Shown: positions 45,411 to 57,278 of the stretch, piece by piece
Position numbering within the stretch: the first letter of the stretch is position 1
Layout of the letters: the number at the start of each line of letters is the position of its first letter
From: Acidaminococcus timonensis
GTDB lineage: Bacteria > Bacillota > Negativicutes > Acidaminococcales > Acidaminococcaceae
Direction: 5' to 3'
NCBI RefSeq assembly: GCF_900106585.1
Contig: NZ_FNWH01000006.1
Coordinates: forward strand, 124,001 to 188,000
Length of the DNA: 64,000 bases
Made by a program: the position numbers and the translations under genes
The notes under the pieces: generated by a model
What the model was told of the DNA's origin: nothing
The model's database searches: none
The model's input: the letters and a program-made list of their open reading frames with translations, nothing else

Positions 45411-46832
45411 TTGCTGATCCATAGAATGCATCTGGACGACAACTATGTGGTCCTGGACGTGAACAGCGGCGCCGTACACATCATCGACGCCATGATTTAT
45501 GACTTGTTGGGCTTTTACGATGGCAAGAATGTAGAGGAGACCAAGGCACACTTTGCTGGTAAATATCCTCAAAAGGATGTGGACGAAGCCATGGATGAAC
45601 TGCAGGACCTGCAGAAGGCCGGGCTGCTGTTTTCTCCGGATTTCCCGGTGCCTGATACCTTTTCGGATGAACCGGTTCTGAAATCCCTGTGCCTGCATGT
45701 GGCTCATGACTGCAACCTGCGGTGCGGCTACTGCTTTGCCGATACCGGGGATTTCGGGGGCCATCGTGCCCTCATGAGCAGGGAAGTGGCCCGGAAGGCC
45801 ATCGAATTCGCCATCAAAGGCAGCAAGCAGCGCCATAACCTGGAGCTGGACCTGTTCGGCGGCGAACCTCTGATGAACATGCCCGTGGTGAAATACATCG
45901 TGGATTATGTACGGCAGCGGGAAAAAGAAACTGGCAAGAACATCAAACTGACCCTGACCACCAACGGGACCCTGCTCACGGACGAAATCGTGAAGTACCT
46001 GAACGACAATCGGGTGATGCTGGTATTGAGCCTGGACGGCAGCAAGAAGACCCATGACCATATGCGGCCTTATCCCGGCCACGTGGGTTCCTATGACGCA
46101 GCTGTCAAAGGATTCCGGAAGGTCATCGAATCCCGTCACGGAAAGAATTACTACCTGAGAGGTACCTACACCCATTACAATCCTCACTTCTGTGAGGACG
46201 TACTGGCCATGCTGGATGTAGGTTCCGAAATCTCCATGGAACCGGTGGTGGGCACTACGGAACCCTGGGTACTGACGGAGGAAGACTGGACCATCCTGGA
46301 CAAGGAATATGAAAAACTGGCCCGGGCCTACCTGGCAAAGAAACGGGCCGGGGAACCCTTCGATTTCTTCCACTTCAACGTGGCCCTGGACAACGGACCC
46401 TGCGTAGCCAAACGGCTGGCCGGCTGCGGGGCGGGACATGAATATTTCGCCATCACACCGGAAGGGGATATCTATCCCTGCCACCAGTTCGTGGGACGGG
46501 AGAAATACAAAATGGGCACCCTGGATACGGGAATCGTGAAAAAGGATATGGTGCAGTACTTCCGTCATATGCATGTGATGAAGAAAGAAGACTGCCGTAC
46601 CTGCTGGGCACGGTTCTTCTGCAGCGGTGGCTGCCATGCCAACGCCGATCTGGTGAACGGGACCATTGAGAAGCCCTATGCCTATGGCTGCAGGATCCAG
46701 AAGAAACGGCTGGAGATGGCCATCATCGTGCAGGCACTGCTGACCGAAGATGTGAAAGAAGGTGGCACGGATCACCGTCCTGTCATCGACAATTTCAAAT
46801 TCCAGGTGGAGAAACAGGCACCTGCTAAGTGA
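45411..46832 (+). CDS. scfB: SCIFF maturase, radical SAM/SPASM thioether synthase
   Basis: A 473-residue iron-sulfur enzyme. Residues 1-95 form a PqqD-like peptide-binding domain (LDVNSGAVHIIDAMIYDLL). The radical SAM cluster motif is CNLRCGYC near residue 101. The SPASM domain has the remaining cysteines, CGAGHEYFAITPEGDIYPC and CRTCWARFFCSGGC, plus a terminal YGC. It installs thioether bonds in ScfA. Start TTG 45411 gives the family's usual LIHR opening. The in-frame ATG 45426 would cut it. It depends on Fe-S supply, which the suf operon in this window could provide. Confidence 0.94.
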   Translation: MLIHRMHLDDNYVVLDVNSGAVHIIDAMIYDLLGFYDGKNVEETKAHFAGKYPQKDVDEAMDELQDLQKAGLLFSPDFPVPDTFSDEPVLKSLCLHVAHDCNLRCGYCFADTGDFGGHRALMSREVARKAIEFAIKGSKQRHNLELDLFGGEPLMNMPVVKYIVDYVRQREKETGKNIKLTLTTNGTLLTDEIVKYLNDNRVMLVLSLDGSKKTHDHMRPYPGHVGSYDAAVKGFRKVIESRHGKNYYLRGTYTHYNPHFCEDVLAMLDVGSEISMEPVVGTTEPWVLTEEDWTILDKEYEKLARAYLAKKRAGEPFDFFHFNVALDNGPCVAKRLAGCGAGHEYFAITPEGDIYPCHQFVGREKYKMGTLDTGIVKKDMVQYFRHMHVMKKEDCRTCWARFFCSGGCHANADLVNGTIEKPYAYGCRIQKKRLEMAIIVQALLTEDVKEGGTDHRPVIDNFKFQVEKQAPAK

Positions 46833-46862
46833 TTATTGAGTAGTGGGTAGTGACAAGAGGTG

Positions 46863-46896
46863 AAAAGGTGGCGAAAATTTTTCGCCACCTTTTTTA
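46863..46896 (+). terminator. Terminator of scfAB
   Basis: AAAAGGTGGCGAA pairs with TTCGCCACCTTTT, and a T run follows, just upstream of the rRNA promoter. Confidence 0.9.
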
Positions 46897-46905
46897 ATTT
46901 TGTTG

Positions 46906-46937
46906 TTGACAAAAACAAAAACCCGTGCTATTATAAT
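46906..46937 (+). promoter_or_regulatory. rRNA operon promoter
   Basis: TTGACA (46906-46911) lies 17 bases before TATTAT (46929-46934), which overlaps a TATAAT (46932-46937). It precedes about 165 bases of rRNA leader. Confidence 0.8.
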
Positions 46938-46977
46938 CAAGTCGCCGATGAGGCGGCAAGGGTGAACCTTGAAAACT

Positions 46978-46999
46978 AAATATTGTTGACAGATGTGCG
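46978..46999 (+). other. 5' arm of the 16S rRNA processing stem
   Basis: This 22-base stretch (AAATATTGTTGACAGATGTG followed by CG) is nearly fully complementary to 48706-48729 after the 16S gene. Such stems are cut by RNase III to release pre-16S RNA. Confidence 0.8.
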
Positions 47000-47073
47000 G
47001 GTCAAGTCACTTTTAGTGATGAGATCGAGTCACCTGGATGAAAACCAGGTTAAAAAATCAAAACTAGTATTTG

Positions 47074-47095
47074 AGAGCCAAGCGGCTCTTCAAAA
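47074..47095 (+). promoter_or_regulatory. Leader hairpin and boxA-like antitermination site
   Basis: AGAGCC/GGCTCT forms a small hairpin (47074-47089). GCTCTTCAAAA (47085-47095) resembles boxA (consensus TGCTCTTTAACA) immediately before 16S. Confidence 0.5.
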
Positions 47096-47100
47096 TAATC

Positions 47101-48658
<1,558 letters not shown>

Positions 48659-48705
48659 CTATGGAGAACCGAAGGAGCCCGAGGGCTTGCTTCTATTCTC
48701 GTCGA

Positions 48706-48729
48706 CGCACATCTGTCATAACAATATTT
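48706..48729 (+). other. 3' arm of the 16S rRNA processing stem
   Basis: It is complementary to 46978-46999 in the leader, with one 2-base bulge. Confidence 0.8.
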
Positions 48730-48760
48730 GGTTTTGAGGGTTTTCCCTCAGCAATCCAAT

Positions 48761-48837
<77 letters not shown>

Positions 48838-48903
48838 ATTTTTGTGGAAATGGATTGTTCAATATGTTTTCTTCCATCGAAAGATGGTAGAAATATACAG
48901 GCT

Positions 48904-48979
48904 GGGGGCGTAGCTCAGCTGGGAGAGCACCTGCCTTGCAAGCAGGGGGTCAGGAGTTCGATTCTCCTCGTCTCCACCA
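48904..48979 (+). tRNA. tRNA-Ala (anticodon TGC)
   Basis: A 76-base cloverleaf with the GGGGGCG acceptor, CTTGCAA anticodon loop, GTTCGATTC T-loop and encoded CCA. Confidence 0.97.
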
Positions 48980-48994
48980 ACCTCATGAACCTTG

Positions 48995-49014
48995 AAAACT
49001 TCATAGAAGAGACA
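48995..49014 (+). other. 5' arm of the 23S rRNA processing stem
   Basis: AAAACTTCAT followed by AGAAGAGACA is complementary, with a small bulge, to 52221-52239 after 23S. Confidence 0.65.
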
Positions 49015-49159
49015 AAAAAGTCTTATTCGATGTGATGATCGAATAAGCACCTCTGATCTAAATGCGAATTTAGAAACGAGTAACGAGAACTAGGAACACA
49101 GCAATGTGTCTTTAGTAATTGAGAACCGGGACCAAAGATTTTTAAATCTAAGGTTCAAG

Positions 49160-49287
49160 AAAATTACGAAGAGATTTTGTGCGGATGCTAGGAGCGACGA
49201 GCACAGCGAAGGAGATTATACTAAGGTATATCGACTGAGCGGCGCGGAGGAGCGACAACGCAGGCGCCAAAATATCGAAGTAATTTT
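49160..49287 (+). other. Long imperfect hairpin directly before 23S rRNA
   Basis: AAAATTAC (49160-49167) pairs with GTAATTTT (49280-49287), and the next ~10 bases on each side also pair imperfectly. The interior holds two copies of GGAGCGAC and a TATAC/GTATA mini-hairpin. No gene is visible. It may be a processing or spacer element. Confidence 0.5.
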
Positions 49288-49288
49288 A

Positions 49289-52194
<2,906 letters not shown>

Positions 52195-52220
52195 AACCGA
52201 GTCTAGTCAATAGACAAAAA

Positions 52221-52239
52221 TGTCTCTTCATGAAGTTTT
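52221..52239 (+). other. 3' arm of the 23S rRNA processing stem
   Basis: TGTCTCTTCATGAAGTTTT pairs with 48995-49014. Confidence 0.65.
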
Positions 52240-52264
52240 GAAGGCTCATGCCTTCAATTGAAAA

Positions 52265-52380
52265 TCCGGTGGTGATAGCTAAGGGGATCCACCTGTTCCC
52301 ATGCCGAACACAGTAGTTAAGCCCTTATACGCCGAAAGTACTCGAGTGGAAACGCTCCGGGAGGATAGGGAGCTGCCGGT
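52265..52380 (+). rRNA. rrf: 5S ribosomal RNA
   Basis: About 116 bases. The terminal helix pairs CCGG at the start with CCGG at the end. The conserved CCGAACACAGTAGTTAAGC and GGGAGGATAGGGAGC-type segments are present. Confidence 0.95.
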
Positions 52381-52386
52381 TAAGAC

Positions 52387-52423
52387 AGAAAGAGCATCGC
52401 AGACGCGATGCTCTTTCTTTTTG
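52387..52423 (+). terminator. rRNA operon terminator
   Basis: A perfect 14-bp stem, AGAAAGAGCATCGC (52387-52400) with GCGATGCTCTTTCT (52405-52418), and a T-rich tail. Confidence 0.92.
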
Positions 52424-52452
52424 TGTTCTGAGGAGAAGGCTGCTTGTCGCCG

Positions 52453-52625
52453 CCGGGCAGGGCACCCCTTGCCGACGCAAAGTCGCCTCCCTGCCATTTT
52501 CTGTCTCGCCGTTCCAATCCGCCTTCTGCCAACGCGCTTCGCTTGAACGAGGCTCACGGCGGATGAGCGAAACAGAAAATGGCTTTACGCTCGGCTCCAT
52601 GGTCGGACAGCGGCACCCTGCCCGG
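52453..52625. repeat. Dispersed structured repeat, copy B (core 52471-52605)
   Basis: The core aligns base for base with 11643-11777 (120/135 identical). It is bounded by a perfect 10-bp inverted repeat, CCGGGCAGGG (52453-52462) and CCCTGCCCGG (52616-52625). The main stem (52496-52509 with 52567-52580) has only one mismatch in 14. The inner ATCCGCC/GGCGGAT stem is identical to copy A. Confidence 0.8.
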
Positions 52626-53014
52626 CTGAGGGACTACGGTATCGCTATGACCCCAACGCTGTAGGGACCGATTGCTTTGATCGACCTGCTTACCGACCTA
52701 CCCTGCGTGCAAAAAATTCTTTTCCAACCACTACTCGCTATCCACCAGCCACTGAAAAAGGGGGCTGTGTTTTTTTATTACAGTCCTTCATTTTGCATAT
52801 TTCTTCGTCCGGAAAACGCAAAGAAATCATACCATCCTTTTTTACAGGGAGAATATCCACGTTCTGCTGATTATACGGTTTGTCTTCTTTTTTTCCACTT
52901 GAAAACAGAAGTACATGATGATTTCAAAGGTAGGCATCCTGCAAAGGCTTCCTGACTCCCACATATTTTTACATATAAACAGATGTCAATCCTCAAAAAA
53001 AGCTTACAAAATCA
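52626..53014. other. Intergenic stretch with no supported gene
   Basis: A degenerate GTAGGG-type hairpin unit lies at about 52658-52690 (GTAGGGACCGATT, then GATCGACCTGC), related to the palindrome at 11829-11857. The rest is AT-richer and unremarkable. A 92-codon frame at 52677-52955 has no ribosome binding site and a low-complexity, Phe/His-rich product; it is not called. Confidence 0.5.
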
Positions 53015-53043
53015 TTGAATTTCCTTTGGAATTGTAGTATAAC
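53015..53043 (+). promoter_or_regulatory. Putative promoter of the permease-peptidase operon
   Basis: TTGAAT (53015-53020) and TATAAC (53038-53043) with a 17-base spacer, about 95 bases before the permease gene. Confidence 0.6.
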
Positions 53044-53137
53044 ATTACACGTTATCACTTTAAAAGTCAGAAGCAAAGTAGGAGAGTAACAATAGGACTT
53101 TGGTGACGGACTTTGTACAATGAGGAGGGCTTGAAGT

Positions 53138-54352
53138 ATGGCTGGGTATTATAATTTTGCGATTGCGTTTGTAGCGTGTGGCGTAGCCTTCGTCATTGGC
53201 GAAATGGTCTCGCATGCCACAAAGGCATGGATCCCTTCGGTGTTTGTCACCGCTTGTGTGATGTTGTTCGGGTATTGGACGATTTTCCCCAAGGAAATCG
53301 TAACCAATGCTGGATTGTTGCCTTTCGGCAACACCATCGGGATTTTTCTTCTGCTGGTCCACATCGGTACCATCATCAGTCTGAAGCAGTTGATGAAACA
53401 GTGGAGGACTGTTGTGATTTGTTTGTGTGGTCTGCTGGGTATGTGTGTCATAGGATATTTCGTGGGTTCCATGGTGATGGAACGGAATCTGGTGATTGCC
53501 GGCATCCCGCCGCTGACAGGCGGGATCGTTTCCACCACCATCATGCAGAAGGCAGCTATGAAGGCTGGATTGATGAAGGCTTCTGTTTTTGCCATTGCTA
53601 CCTACTGCATCCAGGGCTTTGCGGGGTATCCACTGACCGCTGCCTGCCTGCATTTTGAAGGGAAACGGCTGCTGCACCAGCTGCGGTCCAAAGAGGTGGT
53701 GCTTACGCCGGAACAGATCGAAGCCAACTCCCATGTAGGGATCACGGCTACGGCGGATGATTCGGAAACACGGAAAACCCTGTTGCCGCCTCTTCCCAAA
53801 TCCGTCAACACTCCGGTGATGATCCTGACCAAGCTGGGGCTGGTCGGATGGTTCTCTCTGCTCCTGGGAAAAGCGACGCCGGTGAATGGAGCCATCTGGG
53901 CTTTGGTCCTGGGCGTTTTCTTCACCTATATCGGATTCCTGGATCAGAATGCACTGACCCGTGCCGGTTCCCTGTGGATCACCATGTTTGCCCTGCTGAT
54001 GTTCGTATTTGACGGGCTGAAGATCTGCACCCCGGATATGCTGGTTTCCCTGCTGGCACCCATGGTGATCCTGGTTGTTGTTTCCGTTGTAGGGATGGCA
54101 CTTTTCTCTTATGTGATTTCCCATTTCATGAAAGTGTCCTTCCCGCTGGCTTTTGCCAACAGCCTGACGGCGCTGTACGGGTTCCCGGCAGATGCCATCC
54201 TGACGGAAATGACCTGCAGTTCCCTGGCTGACAATGAGGTAGAGAAGGGCTATCTGATGGCCAACATCTTCCCCAGCATGATTGTAGGCGGTTTCACTTC
54301 CGTAACCATTACTTCTGTTTTGATTGCCGGATATTTTTCCACTTTATTTTGA
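53138..54352 (+). CDS. Uncharacterised multi-pass membrane permease
   Basis: I do not recognise the exact family. The 404-residue protein has about ten membrane segments. Two similar halves are separated by a hydrophilic loop (residues 165-215). The first half has a glycine-rich IPPLTGGIVSTTIMQKA segment. The second has ANSLTALYGFPADAILTEM and a final GGFTSVTITSVLIAG. Such paired half-repeats with glycine/serine signatures occur in GltS- and CitS-like secondary transporters. GAGGAGGG precedes the ATG. The next gene, an M20 amidohydrolase, begins 24 bases later, so the substrate may be an acylated amino acid or peptide; this is inference. Confidence 0.6.
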   Translation: MAGYYNFAIAFVACGVAFVIGEMVSHATKAWIPSVFVTACVMLFGYWTIFPKEIVTNAGLLPFGNTIGIFLLLVHIGTIISLKQLMKQWRTVVICLCGLLGMCVIGYFVGSMVMERNLVIAGIPPLTGGIVSTTIMQKAAMKAGLMKASVFAIATYCIQGFAGYPLTAACLHFEGKRLLHQLRSKEVVLTPEQIEANSHVGITATADDSETRKTLLPPLPKSVNTPVMILTKLGLVGWFSLLLGKATPVNGAIWALVLGVFFTYIGFLDQNALTRAGSLWITMFALLMFVFDGLKICTPDMLVSLLAPMVILVVVSVVGMALFSYVISHFMKVSFPLAFANSLTALYGFPADAILTEMTCSSLADNEVEKGYLMANIFPSMIVGGFTSVTITSVLIAGYFSTLF

Positions 54353-54376
54353 TTGATGACAAAGGAGTGTTCAAGT

Positions 54377-55546
54377 ATGGATGTTAAAGAAGTAGCCAAA
54401 AAATATGGTGAGTATCAAGTTAAAATGAGACGGTATTTCCACGAGAATCCGGAACTCAGTGAAAAAGAATTCAACACCAGCAAAGTGGTCAAAGAGGAAC
54501 TGGATAAAATCGGAGTGCCCTGGGTTCCCTGTGGTTTGAAAACCGGTGTGCTGGCTACCATCAAAGGGAAGAAACCCGGCAAGACCATCCTGCTCCGAGG
54601 GGATATGGATGCCCTGAGTGTGACGGAAGACACCGGACTGCCTTTCACCAGCAAGAATCCTGGTGTGATGCATGCCTGTGGCCATGACTGCCACATCTCC
54701 ATGATGCTGACGGCTGCCCACATCCTGAACGACATGAAGGATGAACTGTGCGGGACTGTGAAAATGGCTTTCCAGCCGGCTGAAGAAGTGGCAACCGGTG
54801 CTCCTTCCATGGTGGAACAGGGCGCTCTGGACGGAGTGGATGGCTGCTTTGCCATGCATGTCTGGTTCGACGTGGATGCCGGGCACATTTCCTGTGATGC
54901 AGGTCCCCGGATGGGTGGTGCCAATAAATTCGTGATCAATATCACCGGGAAGGGCGGTCATGCAGCAGAACCCCAGGAATGTGTGGATGCGGCTGTGGTC
55001 CAGGCTGCTGTGGTCAACAACCTGCAGACTGTGGTCAGCCGTCATTTCTCTCCCATGGATCCGGTGGTACTGACCATTGGCGAAGTCTCCGCCGGAGAAC
55101 GGTGGAATGTGGTTCCGGAAAAGGCCCGTCTGGCAGGGACCACCCGGTATTTCAAGAAGGAAATCAATACGGAACTGCCGAAAGTCATTGACAAGATCGC
55201 CCAGGATACGGCAGCAGCTTTCGGCGCTAAGGCTGAAACGGAAAATATCGTTCTGTGCCCGCCGGTCATCAATGATGAACATATGGCTCAGGTTGTCCGG
55301 GAAGCTTCCCGCAAGGTCATCGGGAAAGACGCGCCCGTATCCCGTCCGGGGACCATGGGCGGCGAAGACTTCGCATTCTTCATGGATAAGGTCCCTGGCG
55401 CCGTTGCGCTGCTGGGGATCCGGAATGAAGCCTGTGGTGCTGTGTATGCCCAGCATTCCTGCCATTATACAGTGGATGAAAGTGCGTTGCTGGGTGGTGC
55501 CATGCTGTATGCCCAGACGGCCCTGGACTTCAACGCAGGGAAATAA
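54377..55546 (+). CDS. M20 family amidohydrolase (AbgA/hippurate hydrolase-like)
   Basis: A di-metal amidohydrolase of 389 residues. Metal-binding motifs are HACGHDCHISM (near residue 97) and FQPAEEVATGA (near residue 133), with a lid dimerisation domain at about 180-290. Relatives split acyl-amino acids such as hippurate, N-acetyl amino acids or indoleacetyl-amino acids in the cytoplasm. ATG 54377 follows AAAGGAGTG. The in-frame ATG 54353, overlapping the permease stop, is less likely. It lies between a permease and a dipeptidase, consistent with a scavenging operon. Confidence 0.87.
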   Translation: MDVKEVAKKYGEYQVKMRRYFHENPELSEKEFNTSKVVKEELDKIGVPWVPCGLKTGVLATIKGKKPGKTILLRGDMDALSVTEDTGLPFTSKNPGVMHACGHDCHISMMLTAAHILNDMKDELCGTVKMAFQPAEEVATGAPSMVEQGALDGVDGCFAMHVWFDVDAGHISCDAGPRMGGANKFVINITGKGGHAAEPQECVDAAVVQAAVVNNLQTVVSRHFSPMDPVVLTIGEVSAGERWNVVPEKARLAGTTRYFKKEINTELPKVIDKIAQDTAAAFGAKAETENIVLCPPVINDEHMAQVVREASRKVIGKDAPVSRPGTMGGEDFAFFMDKVPGAVALLGIRNEACGAVYAQHSCHYTVDESALLGGAMLYAQTALDFNAGK

Positions 55547-55563
55547 GAGTAGGAGGGGTCAAT

Positions 55564-57030
55564 ATGGTTCTCTCAGCTAAACAGGATGCAATCATCGATG
55601 GAATCGTAAAGGAATTCTCCGGGCTGGCGGCCCATCCCCGGAAATCCGGCCATGAAAAAGCGGTCAGTGATTATCTGGCAGCCCATCTCACGGAGCTGGG
55701 GGCTACGGTCCATCAGGATGCCGTGAACAACATCATTGCCGATGTACCGGCCACACCGGGATGCGAAAAAGTCCCTCTCACCCTTCTCCAGGGCCACATG
55801 GACATGGTCTGTGTAGCCAAAAGGGGTGTGGCCTATGATCCGCTGAAGGATCCCATCAAACTGGTGCGGGAAGGCAATGTGCTCCATGCAGATGGTACCA
55901 GCCTGGGGGCTGATGACGGCATGGCTGCTGCCATTTTCCTTTATCTGCTGCAGCAGGATTTTGCCCATGGCCCTCTCCGTCTGATCTTTACGGTAGATGA
56001 AGAAGTCCACATGACAGGTTCCATGAACCTGGATCCCAAATGGGTTCGGGATGCCACGTATGTCATCAACTGTGACAGTGAATCCCTGGATACGCTGGTG
56101 GTGGCTTCTGCCGGAAGCGTCCATACGGACTTTACCCGGGATGTGAAACGGGAAGCCAATCCCTATGACTGTGCACTGAAGGTTACGGCCAAGGGGTTTG
56201 CAGGTGGTCATTCCGGTGAGACCATCAACAAGGGGAAGAGCAATGCCATCAAGGCTCTGGCACGGGCCCTGGAACGGCTGCATCAGGCCGGAGTACCGTA
56301 CCGGCTGGCACAGGTGACAGGCGGGGCGGCTGCCAATGCCATTCCCAGCGAAGCAGATGCCGTGATTGTTGTTCCTGCTGCCCAGGCAGAACAGGCCAAA
56401 GAACAGGTGGCAGCCGAAGAGACCAGCCAGAAAGCTGTCTATGGTACGGTGGAAACCAACCTGTCCATGACGGCTGAAGGGACAGAACGGCCCGAACAGG
56501 TATGGTCCCAGGCCGATACGGATCATCTGGTGGATCTTCTTGTCCTGCTCCATACAGGTGTCTTTGCCATGAATCAGCATCTGGCAACCCTGCCGGATCT
56601 TTCGGCCAATATCGGTACGGTGCGGGAAACGGAAGAAGGCGTGGACGTGGAATATTTCCCCCGGTCTTCTTCCAATGAACGGCTCCAGGAATTTGTTGAA
56701 AATCTGCCGGTATTTGCCCGGGTCACTGGTTTCCAGCTGCAGGTGGGGAAGATGTTCTCCGCCTGGACGGAGAATGTCCACAGCCGTCTGCTGCCGGTCA
56801 TGGAGAAAGTCCATAAGGCTGTCCTGGGGAAGGAACCCAAAGTGGCAGCCATGCATGGGGGACTGGAAACGGGCTTTTTCTACGCCATGGATCCCCAACT
56901 GGATCTGGTCAGCGTAGGCCCCAATACCCATGCCATCCACAGTGCTGACGAATCCGTGGAACTGGACAGTTGTGCCCAGCTGGCCCGGATCATTGCCGGT
57001 ACCCTGGTGGAACTGACCATGCTCCATTGA
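55564..57030 (+). CDS. pepD: Aminoacyl-histidine dipeptidase (M20C, PepD)
   Basis: A cytoplasmic zinc dipeptidase of 488 residues, the usual length for PepD. Visible motifs are LQGHMDMVC (metal, near residue 80), DGTSLGADDGMAAA (near residue 115), FTVDEEVHMTGS (catalytic Glu and metal ligand, near residue 145) and INCDSE. The second metal half includes HGGLETGFF near the C-terminus. It cleaves dipeptides such as carnosine-like beta-Ala-His and others. GTAGGAGGGG precedes the ATG, 17 bases after the amidohydrolase gene. A strong terminator follows. Confidence 0.92.
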   Translation: MVLSAKQDAIIDGIVKEFSGLAAHPRKSGHEKAVSDYLAAHLTELGATVHQDAVNNIIADVPATPGCEKVPLTLLQGHMDMVCVAKRGVAYDPLKDPIKLVREGNVLHADGTSLGADDGMAAAIFLYLLQQDFAHGPLRLIFTVDEEVHMTGSMNLDPKWVRDATYVINCDSESLDTLVVASAGSVHTDFTRDVKREANPYDCALKVTAKGFAGGHSGETINKGKSNAIKALARALERLHQAGVPYRLAQVTGGAAANAIPSEADAVIVVPAAQAEQAKEQVAAEETSQKAVYGTVETNLSMTAEGTERPEQVWSQADTDHLVDLLVLLHTGVFAMNQHLATLPDLSANIGTVRETEEGVDVEYFPRSSSNERLQEFVENLPVFARVTGFQLQVGKMFSAWTENVHSRLLPVMEKVHKAVLGKEPKVAAMHGGLETGFFYAMDPQLDLVSVGPNTHAIHSADESVELDSCAQLARIIAGTLVELTMLH

Positions 57031-57049
57031 ATGAGATCGTGTTTTCAAA

Positions 57050-57097
57050 GGGCTGTGAAGAAATGAGGATCCATTTCTTCACAGCCTTATTTTTTTG
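57050..57097 (+). terminator. Terminator of the peptidase operon
   Basis: A 15-bp stem GGCTGTGAAGAAATG (57051-57065) with CATTTCTTCACAGCC (57072-57086) and a long T-rich tail. Confidence 0.9.
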
Positions 57098-57192
57098 TCT
57101 TTAAAAAGGAAGTTCTCCTGTCCTGACCACTTCTCACCATCCACCAGCCACGAAATAGGGGATTTCTTATAGTCTCCATCACAAAAAAATGG

Positions 57193-57220
57193 TTTACATT
57201 TGTTAAAAACAGCGTATACT
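57193..57220 (+). promoter_or_regulatory. Putative promoter of the GntP permease gene
   Basis: TTTACA (57193-57198) and TATACT (57215-57220) with a 16-base spacer, about 60 bases before the start. Confidence 0.65.
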
Positions 57221-57278
57221 ATTACATGAAACAGGCCGAATTTTGAATTTTCATTCTTTGAGAAGGGATGTGGAAGAC

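Noticed and set aside
52677-52955. A 92-codon + frame after the rRNA operon
   Set aside because: No ribosome binding site, odd composition, and it begins within a degenerate hairpin unit.
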